Shown here piece by piece: positions 11,683 to 24,500 of a DNA stretch of 64,000 bases. The DNA is taken from contig NC_081817.1 of assembly GCF_030704535.1 (NCBI RefSeq), forward strand, positions 27,901,001 to 27,965,000, written 5' to 3'. Source of the DNA: Vitis vinifera. Taxonomy: Eukaryota; Streptophyta; Magnoliopsida; Vitales; Vitaceae. A program made the position numbers and the translations under genes. The notes below the pieces were generated by a model, which was given only the letters and a program-made list of their open reading frames with translations, ran no database searches and had not been told where the DNA came from. The stretch's first letter is position 1, and each line of letters starts with the position of its first letter.

Positions 11683-11881
11683 AAGATGATTGCTCTCTTT
11701 GGTCTTGGGTTAGGGGTTCCTTAGCAGAGAGTCATTCTTCTCTTGTAAGTTTTGTAGACTGGATAGACTCCTAGTTAGGGAAGGTGATGTGTATACTCGC
11801 TGTATACTTCGATGGCACCGATTTTTGGTATTTCCTCCTTTCGTTTAATATACTTCCTTTTTTACTTATAAAAAAAAAAAA
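11683..11881 (+). mobile_element. 5'-truncated LINE 3' end
   Basis: The sequence ends ttacttataaaaaaaaaaa and is preceded by tgtatactcgctgtatactt. The LINE tail near 29700-29790 has the same layout (gtatactccctgtatgc, then ttacttatcaaaaa). In frame, a segment reads SLVSFVDWIDS followed by a stop, like SLIDFVD at the end of the LINE fragment at 25476. It is therefore the last 200 bp or so of a LINE with its A tail. Confidence 0.7.
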
Positions 11882-12049
11882 TATATGTCAATGATGCTAA
11901 CCCTATAGGGACCTAAAATGTCCACTTATTTAAGGATAATTAGTATTCATTAGATCTTATTTGACTATAGAACAAAACAAATTATTAATATTTACTCATA
12001 AAAGCAATTTTGACATTCTAGGTAGATGAGAAAAAAAAAAACTAATTGT

Positions 12050-12500
12050 AACCTTCTTAAGGCTTCTAAAAGGATGAGTGCATCATGAACAATACCTTTC
12101 CATCTAGTCTAAGCAAACGTGGGAGCATAATATTTTGGATAGTCATATCTTTCCTGCTAATGCATGCTATTTGTCTAACTATTGTAACCACAACTAATAC
12201 ATGGGTTCCATCAATTCTCTTAATACAATTCTTAAAACATGACCAATATCAAATGACCATTTCTTATTTTATTAGGAACCCTCCTAAACTGTGTCACTTG
12301 GTTTTAGCATATCAATAATCATGAGATAACCAACATTTAATACCATCTTAAATAATTGAGATATGAGTGTATCGGAATGTTGCAATCTTTCTTGAATCAT
12401 CCTATCGGTAAACCCATGACTTATTGTAGTAAGATCTTCATTAAGGGCACATCGAAACCTTCTTTTAGGCCATATATTCCTAATATGTGTTTCTATTATG
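12050..12500 (-). pseudogene. Decayed PIF/Harbinger-type transposase fragment
   Basis: On the minus strand, pieces of a DDE transposase can be read across several frames. They include ISHGFTDRMIQERLQHSDTL, then CFKNCIKRIDGTHVLVVV, then RKDMTIQNIM, and in another frame KGIVHDALILLEA. Plant Harbinger transposases have IDGTHv.v..P, then RKg..tQNv, then GWEGsaHD in the same order. Frameshifts and stops separate the pieces, so it is dead. I found no terminal inverted repeats or target duplication. The family call rests on remembered motifs. Confidence 0.6.
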
Positions 12501-15087
12501 TCTTTTCATTCTAAATAACTCAAAACATCTAATTTCATGAACATTCAAAATGTTTATCGTAAAATTATATGTTATGTGGTGGGAAGGTTTACAAGGAAGT
12601 GATTTTCATAAATAAGCACATACAAGAAAGACGCAATATTGAACTTTAGGATCTTCACATCCTTAATAAAAGTCACTCTCATTTTCTTAGATGTTACCTA
12701 TTTGTTTAATTATTGGTCCCACACAAATTCTAGAGCAACTTTTGATACCATGTAAGTGTGATGAATGGTATAAACTTAAAAATGTCAAATTTTAATTTAC
12801 AATGTTGAACATGAAAGATGAAAATTTAGAAGGTGTTAGTAAACAAGATCTCACAAATTGTAAGTTACAAGATTTTGCCAAAGGAGATAATAATATTGCA
12901 GTTCTTAATATATTCATATCCTTGTCATAGATTCGAATTTAGCATCCAAATATCGGGTTCATAAGTTCAAAATTAAGTTTTTGAAAAGATTTTCAAATAG
13001 GATTAACTCAAAAGATGTCTTCTATAATGATAAGTAGTGCTATATATTTTTAACAAGTTTAAACTAGAACAATATTATGTAACAAAAATATGTTTTAATA
13101 TTAGAAGAAGAAACAACTCAAAATAGTTAAATATGTTTATGCTTACACCATGTAATATGATAAACCAGAATTTTCTAATATGACAATATTTCTAATTTTT
13201 GGTTTAGAAATTATGTTTTTATGGATGCTTGTATAAAATATAAGAATAATTTTCACTTTCCTTGACCTTATTGAACTCAAATATGGGAATCCAAATATGC
13301 CTCCCATGGTGCTACTAAAAAAAATGTTAGAAAAATAAAATAAAGAGGAAAATTAGAATAAAAGAAAAAAAAATATTTATAATTACTAACTTATTTTAAT
13401 TTTTAAGTATGTGTGACTTTTTTAATATTGTTGATGATAAACAAATACGAGAGTACTATTTTCCTTAACATTTTTTATTACTTTTTTTGGAATCGAACAA
13501 TCCCTTAATTTTATTAGTAATGAAATAAAAATTGTGTCATATATCGTTATTAAAAATAAATAAATTATGTAATAGTTGAATTCTAAAAAATTATAATATT
13601 TATTTTAAAAAATAATAAATAAAATATCAAAGATTTAGAGACTATTTGAAAGTTGTTTTCAAAAATAGTTTTCTATAACAGTAATTGGTTTAAAAATAAT
13701 TTGATAAAAATTTGTTTTGAAAATGGGGTGATTTTTTTAAAACAAGTTTAAGTTTTTTTTTTTTTTTTTTTCAAGTGTTTTCTAGAGCAGCATAACTTTG
13801 CATTATATATAAGTTTAAAGTGATTTCATGGAGAATAGGTTGGGAAACTATTTCTCATATTTGAATTTGTTTCAAAAAGAAATTAGAGAGAATCATGTAA
13901 AATTACACTATTAAAAAAGAATAGACTTTTTAAGAATTTTTAAAAAATAATTCTATAAACATGCAGTCCAGTAACAATATAGTTAAATAAGATTATCCTT
14001 CAACTTTTCTCTCCTCCATAAAGCCAATTACTAATTTTGTTTTTTTATATATATATATATAATACATCACTAAAAAATATTATAAAAATATTTTATTTTA
14101 TTATATTAAAATATTTAGGGCTTATTTGTTAATTATTTTTTAGAATAATTTTTTGTTCTTTAAAATAAAAAAAAATTATTTTATATTTTTTGTTCTTAAA
14201 AACAGAAAATAAGATGTTTTTAAATAATATTTTTTAATTTATTTGATGTTGTTTTCACTTCTATATTTTAGGATTGTTTTAGAAAATAATATGTAAAATG
14301 ATTAAAAATAAAGTACTAGATATAAGATTTATTTTAAAAATATATTTAAACATATTAAAAAAGTGTAAAAAATATTTCAAGTTCCCAAAAAAAAAATTGT
14401 TTTACAAGAAAACAGTTTTAAAACATTGTTTTTCAAAATTATTTTCTAAAACAGCTATCAAACATGCCTTAGTGAATGTTTAGATACCTTGCAATTTTTT
14501 ATTTTTTAAATCAAAAAAATTTCTATATGAACATTTTATGTAAAAAATATAAATTTAAAAATCACTTTTAAAATTTCTTAAAATTTATTGTTATAAAACT
14601 TTTTTAAGACCTTAATTTTTTTAAACAATTTTAAAAATAATTATTTGATATAAAAGTTACTATTATTTTCTAATTCTAAAAATATAAAATATGAAATATA
14701 TCCTAAATATTAAGTGTTTTTTCTTAAAAATATTTCAAAGGCCACTAAATAAAATTATTACCATTAAAGGCATTTTCACTCCTGAATATTTAATATTAAA
14801 TAATTTTACGTATTTTTAAACGGCTAGAAAATTAATATTAAATTTTAAAATGGAGATATTATTTCTTAATTTCACCCCAAAAAAAAAGAAGAAAAAACAT
14901 CTATTTAAAAGATTTTATCATTTTTTCTTCCTACTAGAATAAGGAAGACAAGGTACAAGATTTACAGCAGGAGGTACAAGCACTCCACATCGCTATTGAA
15001 TTACTGTGACTAAGGCCTAGATTTTCAAATGCTTAGGCGCTAGAAGCTGGGAAGACTGAAAGCTAGGGTTTTTGCGAGCTTGGAAGC
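12501..15087. other. AT-rich intergenic DNA upstream of ARP7
   Basis: Very A/T-rich, with T tracts (13748-13771) and AT runs (about 14046-14062). I see no supported gene. The final 150 bases (about 14940-15087) are less AT-rich and should hold the ARP7 promoter and 5' leader. Confidence 0.5.
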
Positions 15088-15482
15088 ATGGAGGCAGTGG
15101 TGGTCGACGCTGGTTCCAAGCTTCTCAAAGCTGGATTCGCTGTTCCAGATCAGGCTCCTTCCATGGTAACCGCTTTTCCCTATGAGTGCTGAAGTTTTTG
15201 TAGTGAATGGAACCCTAGATTGTGAATTATTGGTCTGTTTTGTCTCTGCTTGGCTAAGAAGAAAATTTCGTTTGAAAATTTGGGAAAATTCTCTGTAGAT
15301 GACCCCTTTATTGTGATTGTTGAAATTCTCGGTTTTTTTACAGCAAATTAGTTGAAGTCCTGGATTGAGAAATAGTGATCTTCTCTTGCTCTATGTTTGG
15401 GTTAGGGGAAATCTCCTGTACGACCCTGTACGTGGAATGCTGAAATTTCGGTGTGTGCACATGTGGTGCTTTCTTTCTTTTT

Positions 15483-15549
<67 letters not shown>

Positions 15550-18500
15550 TTAAAATTTTCAAAGGAAAAGATGAAATTTTGAGTGATCCTCTTACTTAAA
15601 ATGTCAGTAGTTCAAACTTATTACAAAAGTAGCATTTTTCCTGAAATTTTTCTTACCAAGTGCTAAGGTTTTGTGGTCACTGAAAGGCTGCAATGAGAAG
15701 TATTGGTCTCTTTTGCCTGTTTTTGATTGAGGAGAAAAATTCTCTGTAAATGATACCTTCACTGGAAATGTCAAAATTTTGTTTTCCTACAGCAAAAGGT
15801 AGCATATTGTTGAACTTGATAAATATTAATGCTAAACTCTTTGTAATCATCAAAATTCTAGATTGGGCTGGTCCCTTGCCCTCTGTTTGGTTGTTGAGAG
15901 AAACAAGTAAAAAAGGTGGAAAATTCTTTGTAAATAATCCCTTTGCTGGAAATGTCAAAATTTTGTTTTTCTAAAGCAAAAGATTTAGCATTTTGTCAAA
16001 ATTATTGTTTACATTCACCAAGTTGTAAAATTTCCCTCAATAGATTGAGATATCTTGGAGTCCTTCCCTCTGTCTTGTTGCCGAGAAAGCATGTTTGAAA
16101 TTTCTTCTGTCACCCCACCCCTTGAAAAGTTTGTTTTCGTTCAACCATTTTTCTTGGTGGAACCAAATAATCACATATGTTGTTTGTTAAATGGGATCCC
16201 AAAAGTTATAAATTGTCACCTCTACTAAGCCCAATGTATGTGTTATGGTCGATGGAAGTATGGAACTAAAATTTTGTCATGAAGAATTAAGACAAAATTA
16301 TTGTCATGTGGAAGTTAGATCATTTGTACAATTTGTTCTGTTATTTTGTACTTTGTAATGAGTCAAACTGTGCCTTGGGCACTCATTGTATACCTCCTTT
16401 GCACATAGGTTGCATCCTGTACCATTATGCACCTTTCAATAACTTCGTATTCCTTATAAAAAAAAGGGTAGAATTGTTTTCTGAACTAAACTTGTGATTA
16501 CCTTCACTTAGCTGCGGGAATTGTGAGACTCAATTCATCTTGGACCATTGTGCATTCATGATTGGATTTGATGGTGTTACTCCTCACAAATTTGAAGTGG
16601 TGTTTTTTTTTGTTTTTGTGGCCTTTATGTTCTATAAATGCTATTTTCATGTCCTTATCAATTTTTTTGCAAGCTTTCTGTATCTTTTTTATCTTTGTTT
16701 CTTGGCTAGATAACTTTAATGTGAACAACAAAAAACAATATTGTTATGAATCTCTGAACCTTTGGTATTAGTGATTGGCTGACAGCATAATGTATTTGAT
16801 TTTTTTTTTTTTTCAAATAAACATTCTTCCTCAAAATAGGTACTTGGTCTGCAGTTATTTTCAGTGGGAATGTCATTTTTTGTTCTCCTTTGAGATTTTG
16901 TGAATGGCATGACATGTGAATTTACATTTCTTCTTTTTATTTCTTTCAATCTTGGTTGATAAATATGTTGAAGGAAGGTTTTTGACATCTCTAAAATATG
17001 ATCCAGATAATTCCTACCCAAATGAAACGCACACTTGAAGATGGACCCTTGACAGACAGTTCGTTATTTGAGGACATTACTGTTGATCCAGTTGTGCGAG
17101 GTTTTATTAGAGATTGGGATGCCATGGAAGATTTATTGAATCATGTTCTCTACACTGGCCTCGGATGGGAAATGGGCAATGAAGGACAGATTTTATTTAC
17201 AGACCCACTTTCAACTCCCAAGGTTAGCAGAGTCTTTCATTGTTTTTAGTTAAGTTTGTTGTTCAGTTGTTTACACAAAAGACAAAATGCAGTCATTCAA
17301 GTCAATCTATTCTCTAGAAGCAATAAGAATGGAATTTTAATTGTGCAAAACAGTGGATGCTGGGATCAAATGTTGACACATTTTAATCCAAAGTTGTTGA
17401 GTCCTTTTCTTTGGGAATTCTGGGTTTTTCCACTAGAATAGAATGTGTCGTTACCAGATAACTCAACATTCTATTTGGGTTGATCACAATGAATATTGAC
17501 ATCCTGAAATCAATTGACTGTACAGGTAGTGGATGCTACTGGATAGTTCAGTGTTCTATTTCAGTTTAACCACTATAAAAGTTTCTGCGATGGATATAGT
17601 TCTGGTTCTTTTCTTTTTTTTTTCCTTTCCTCTTTCCTTTAAATAGAAATAAAAGTAGTTCTATGTTCCAGGCTTTCAGGGAACAATTGGTGCAATTGAT
17701 GTTTGAAACATTTAATATCTCCGGCTTTTATGCATCAGAGCAAGCAGTATTATCACTTTATGCTGTTGGACGAATCTCAGGCTGCACTGTTGATATTGGT
17801 CATGGGAAGATAGGTACGCATGCCTAAAAGAAGGAAACCTATCCACTGCTGTTGTTTTTTTAATCTAATGAAATTTCCTTTACATATTTGTTTATTAAAT
17901 GCCTCTCTTGGTGCTGGATGAGTGTGGATTCATGTGTATGTGCGTGCGTGCAAGTGAGATGGTATAAATGAAGCTTAACTCGAACAAGTTATATATTACC
18001 TGAAACAAATGGGGATGGCGAGGAATGCCCACTTTTGCATACAATCAACAAATTCATTTGCTCTTATAGTTTTTTAGGTGGCTCACACATGCAAAAGTCC
18101 AGATTGTGGACAGTCTAGTCTGCCCAGTAGAGAGGGAAGGAAAACCTTTCATCTGATTTGTCTTAATCAAGGGGAGAGTCCTTCGAAAGGCTTAAAGAGA
18201 GGGGGCCGAATGTTGATCAAATTATAAATATGTCTTTGGGAGCAAGAAGGGATGGGAGTGGGCCTGGCTTTGGCTGTCCATGGCTTGGTCCAGGCTGGGC
18301 TTTGATGGATCCACCACTCATCCCAGGGGCCCAAGCTTGGTCCTAGGCCTGAGCCTAGGCTTTGGCTTCCGGCTGATCCTTTAATGGAATTTGCCTTAGC
18401 TTGGTGATCAATCAGAAAATCATGAATTTTTTTGGTTGAGCTTTGAGTCCCTCTGCTTACCTAGTTAAGTAAAAAATGTAAGCGGGCTTCAGCCAGGCTT

Positions 18501-21500
18501 GGGTCAGCTCATTTTTAGAATTTGGGGCAAGGTTCAGTGTGGTCCAGGCCAGTCTACGGCCTGAATTTTTCTGGCCACAGTTGGTCTTCAGACTAGCCTA
18601 GTCCTACTGCCCTGGCAAGGTGCAGGGCAGTCTACATGGTCCAGACTGGGCCGTGGCTCAGGAAATTCAGGCCTGGCTCGCTTTCAGACCTTAGGTCTAT
18701 TCTCCCTCCGCCAGGAGTAAGGAATGTAAAGATGGTCCTGTTTTTGTTGGCATATGTTTCTTTGACCTTTTATCAATTGATCTGATCTTAAGAAACAATT
18801 TACATGTGTCGACAAGGGTTGGAGGTGTTTGAACTCAAATTTGTCAGCAATGTCAGTTGACTAAGCTAGTCTAATATTGTGAAGTGTATGTGTAATGGGA
18901 ACCTTAACCATGGACATGGGTGTTAGTCTGCTCTCACACTCTCTCTCTCGCCCTTGGTGTGTGTGTGTGCATGTGTGACCACATGCACGTGTGTTGCTAG
19001 GATGGCTCATGGGTTGGGTTATTTAAGTGCCTTGAGCTTGCACTCACCTCAAATGTACAATGGCATAAAGCTCTCACCCTTTAGAACTGTAGAAGTCAGT
19101 AGACTTTTATGCATGTACACCCAGTTTCTAATGTACTCTGGTTCTTTTTACTTTCATAGTTTTGGGCTCAGATTGAAAAAGGTTCCTTTTCATCTAAAAT
19201 TGAGCTTTTTAATGCTTCTACTAAATCATATGTATATTTTTTTTATCAAAAAAAAGTAAAAAAGTAAATAAAGAGAACTTATCAAAAAAAAAAGAAATAA
19301 GTAAATAAAGAGAGGGATGAGCAGTCCTTCCCCCAAGCACAACGCTACATCTCTTATCAACAGCAAGGAAAACTATCTACTCCAGGTATAGATGAAAACT
19401 ATCTATATTCTTTTAGTTGACATGGATGGTTTGTTCCCTTACAGCATTGTATGCATAAGTTTTTTTTAATTGGATGATTTGGCTTCACTAATTGATTGAT
19501 TGAGCTCCAAGTAAGGTGAGGATGTTGTTTTTTGCGTATCCCTTAGCTGAGTTTGACCTTTTGATGTCTTGTATACACCATGTATGCTTTTGAACGTCCT
19601 TTTGTTATGGGTTGTTAATATAATTGATCTTTGCCTATCACTAAAAGAAGGTTTTTTTTTTTCATAGACAAAGGTAGATTGAATTAAGAAGACGTCAAAA
19701 CAGGGGGCGCACTCTATGTATATAGGCGATATACAAAAAGAGCCAAAACTAGGCTTCAAAAGAAATAAAGAAACTGGAGAGAAATAAAGCTAGCCACCAT
19801 GCCAATCACCCAAAAAATTTAGAAGAAAGGGAAAATCTAAATCCAAAAACTGATGATACCACTCTAGAAGTGAACGGAAAAAGAGGTTTCCCAAGCTTTG
19901 GTTTGACAACTCTTCCTTTTGGAACGTTCTTTGGTTTTACTCTCCCGAAATACACCAAAAAAGACAAATAGGCGCCAATCTCCAAACTGCTTTCGTCTTC
20001 TTTCCTAGTCCCTTTACTTTCCATTCTAGAAGAAGATTTTTCACTGAAGTTGAGAACACCCACACTAGTCCAAAAGATGATAGCAGCAAAGTTCATAGCT
20101 CCCTTGTCTTACCACAATGAATCAGAACATGGTCCGTCGATTCCTCACTGTCTTTACAAAGGGTGCACCTATTGACCATGGACCAGTCCCTTTTCATTAA
20201 CATGTTTATTGTTAATTTTTTTCCCCTAACTACTTCCCAAGCAAAAAAACGAGTCCTAAGAGGACCATACAAACCCCAAATCTCTTTGGCTGGAACTAAA
20301 AAGCTATTCTCGGCCCTTAAAGACCTGTAATACAATTTGACATTAAACTTTCACCTCCCATCGTTCTTCCAAGCTAAGGAATCCTCCCCTTCTTGAACCT
20401 TTATCGCAGAAATATGTTCCAAAAAACGAGTCACCTCCTCCAATTCCCAATCTTGGAAGGATCTTCTAAAGTGCACCTCCCAACATCCGTCTTCACCGCC
20501 TTGTGTCCCCCATAGGTCAGCCATTGAAGTAGATTTATGGGCTGCAATTCTGAACAGCGTAGGGAAAAGATCCTTCAACTTAGAATTCCCAACCCAAATG
20601 TCCCACTGAAATCTCGTGTGTCTACCATTTCCAATATGGATGCTAGTTCTAAGAAGGAAAAAAAAGTTTTTTTTCAAAACTGCAACTGTGTGCTCATCCA
20701 GAAAATACTGTTCCACTTGAATAACTGTTTGTGTTGTACCTTGTATTTTTCAACTTTTTAGTTTTGCCTATAAAGAAAAATGTGTTTTTCAACTTTTTAT
20801 TTTTCATTTTGTTACTTTTTACCAGATATTGCACCAGTAATTGAAGGTGCAGTTCAGCACATTGCCTCGAGAAGATTTGAAATTGGAGGTGTTGATTTGA
20901 CAAAGTTGCTTGCTCAGGAACTTGGTAAATCCAACCCAACAGTGAATCTCAACATAACTGACGTTGAGAGGTTAAAAGAGCAATATTCATGTTGTGCCGA
21001 AGATGAACTTGCTTATGAGAAGATCCAACGATCATGCCAGAGAGAGCAACATACCCTGCCTGATGGACAGGTTTGTGTTTTGGTTTTTTAAACTTGGTAT
21101 CTAGCATAACTTGGAAGCTTGTTTGGATAAATGATTTAATTTTTATTTAAATGATGTAGAACTATAATAAAAGCTTCAAATAACTGAAGGTTGAATGTGT
21201 AAAAGTTTATGGTTGTAAGTGCTGAAAATTAGAGCTAAGTAAGGTAAGATGAATTGGGATTCAATTGGGACCTAATCAGTTATACTGTTAGGTTAAAATT
21301 ACGGTTGTGTATGAAGAAGGGTTAGGGCTTATTAAGGAAGCTATGATAAAATCCATGAAAATTTTCTGTGACTAGCTAATTGCTGATGAAAATCTTGTCT
21401 GTTCAAATGATGTATTTTGGAGTTTACTCCAGGAACTTAAACAATCTCTTGTTATGAAAGAAAAAATTGTTTTGATAGGGATATTTGTCAGGGTATCAAT

Positions 21501-24500
21501 CACAATCTCAGTTGTATGCATAACTTGGAAAAAATGCATGTTCACGTTCTATGTTTTGTACATAATTTGAAAAATTATATACCTTTGTTCATTAGTTTTC
21601 TACTATTTCCTAGTTGAGTGTAGTTTATATGTCAAGTTATCTTCTTTATCTAACATGAGAACTGTTCCGTGTAAAATTGTGCTTCTGCCTTCAACTCTCT
21701 GAGGGAGTGCCTGGTCTAGATTGTATTTGACAATAGCATTAAGACAGTGTTTGAATTTTTATCTATAAATATTTTGGTGCTTCACTGCATGATAGCTTTA
21801 TGATGGGTTTCATGGGAAAGTTTTCAAAATTCAGTTATATAGAAAATCAAGAAACACAACATTTGGTGGAGCTAGGACAAAAGTTAGCATATCCTAAATC
21901 AAGTCCTCTCAAAATTGCTTCTGCCTTGGTTTGCAATCAAGAAACAACTGTTTCACCCAAAAGGAATGCAGAAGAGCAAGATAAAGGAAATCCAGATGAG
22001 ATCTTAATTGCATTGTGTATTGCCGTCAGCAAGCAAAGTTATGGTCCAAGTTGTGGGTAGGGGCAACGAAAATCCTCAAGGATGTGGGTTGAGGTAGTGA
22101 GTGAAGAGATGTTCACATATGATTTAATGGAAAATATATCTTCCGTAGAATATATGGCATCCATGTTACATGGGCTCGGGTGCAGGTATGTATAGGTGTT
22201 GGATCCTTTGCATCCCAAAATCTTTGAACATGGGGATTCTGTTGCGAAGAATCTCAACTATGGGTGCGGGTATTTAGATGCAATATTAATTAACACTAAA
22301 TATAAGCATAGTGAGATAAGTTATCTATAATACTACATAGTTAATTGTAATTTGAAAATATATTTATTTTATCTTTTCTATTTTAAGAAGATGTTAAGCT
22401 TATTTTACTTAGAGATTATTGGTAATTGTACATGAAGAACTTTTTTATCATATGTCTTTTATTTTAATAGGATGTTGATAAAATATTTAAGACAATATCA
22501 TACCAATGATTAGTTTAGAATTCATATTTAATTTATTATCGTATTTAAAATTTAAATTTTTTTATATTAATTATTATAATTTATCTCAAGATTTTTGAAG
22601 ATATTCATTTTGATATTTATCTTTATATTGTTGTGATGTTAATTATTATCTTTAAATTTTATTTTAAAAATTAAGAAAGAGATAAAGCAACTATTAATTA
22701 TTATATTTTATTATGATTTTAAAAAAAATTAAGAAAGAGATAAAACACTTATGTTACAAGAGTTAAAAATTAATTTAAAAATTCTTTAATTTTTATTACA
22801 AGAGCTAAAAATTAGTTTAAAAGTTCTTAATTTTTTTATTATAATTTATTTTATATTATTGTCTATTATAATTTTTAAAGATTAAGAAAGAGATATAGAT
22901 AGAAATAAATGTATTTGAAGCAGTATAAATGCCATTTAAAAAAAAAAAAAAGAGATAATGCAACTAAACAGCCGTATCCAATGCAATATATCTGTATTTG
23001 ACACAGATCTCACACCACACCCATGTTATATTTGTCTTGCTGTGACCTCTCAAATTCTCAAAACTTTTGTCACTCCATCCCCACAGGGGCAAAGAGCTGT
23101 CGACTGTGCTATTGGTGGCTCTGGGGAAGTTTCAGGGATGGAGAACCCATTGTTGTCTTGTTGTGCTATCAGAGGCTCCAAGGAAGTTGGAATGGGTATT
23201 TTCACCAATAAAAAATAAGAATAGGATTGATATAGCTGATCTAGAATAGTTGAAATAAGGTTTTGTTGGCCTGTGATTCACTTTGACTACCTTGTGTGGA
23301 TTAAACTTGTCATATGTTTGAACAATTGTCAATTCATATCTAATCCATTCTCCTTCAGCTCTTGAGAATTAGAGAATGAGATCTTTGGATGGATGCAGAT
23401 TTTAATTACAAAATATTCAGGCAATTAAGTCCTTTTTTTTAAAAAAAAAAAAATCATTTTGCTCATTGAAATCATACAGAAAAGATGATGGTGAATGATT
23501 CTGAAACATGTAAGCCACATCTCTCACATGCAGTATTTATGTTCCAAACATAGTTCTCTTCATAGCTCATGCATGCTACATAAGTTTCTTTTTTTTTTCT
23601 ACCCATGCTTCATGATGACGTTTTTGGTTTAGGACATTCAATGTCGTTATATGTTTGAGTGTTACCCTCTCAAATATTGGTTCAGGTGATAAATATTGGA
23701 AGGGAGCGATATACTGTTGGTGAGGCTTTATTTCAGCCATCTATATTGGGTCTAGAAGCACATGGAATTGTTGAGCAGCTTGTTCGTAGTATCTCAACCG
23801 TGTCATCTGAGAATCACAGGCAGCTGCTGGAAAATACTGTGCTTTGTGGCGGCACTGCTTCCATGGGTGGTAAGTTTTGATTCTTTGATTGTAGTGAATC
23901 AAAATATGGTACATTATCATCATATGGAATTAAGGTAGAGTAGTAGATTATGACTTTGTTTTTGTTTGATAGGAGGATTTAATTTTTCCTTACACTTCAA
24001 CTGTGATATTCATGCATGTAGATCATTTAAACAATGGGATCTGCTAACTGTGGAGATTCCTAGCTGTAAATATGGTTACCATTTTTTTTTTTCTCTTTAT
24101 GATAGTTGAATTGAAACAGTATCATTCAGCATTAGTACATAACAGTTTCATGGTATCTTTATAAATGAAATGTCCCTGCTGCCATACACAACCACAGAAA
24201 ACAAACAGTGCTTACCTTCTTGACCATCCAACAAACATGTTGTCTCTTTGAGTAATGGAGATTGATGGAAAGCTTCAAAATGGTTCTAAGAATTGGACCT
24301 GTGTCTTCACTTCAGTGAGTCCCAATCTATCAAGTACTCTAATTTTGGCCTCTAAGTTCCTAATCCATATTAGCTAATACTTGCTGCTATAATCTACTAA
24401 GTTGCATTTTAATTCCAACAGACTTGACAGGTCCTTGTAAAAAATCAACCAGCCTGGTTTTGAACGAAGTATATAATGAAAACTGATCCATCAAATATTT

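Noticed and set aside
16330-16470. Another LINE-like tail in ARP7 intron 1 (ccttataaaaaaaagg)
   Set aside because: The resemblance to the other tails is limited to a few short words and no coding end could be read.
21800-22060. 86-codon open frame in ARP7 intron 4
   Set aside because: It lies inside an intron, has no recognisable motif and no splice support.
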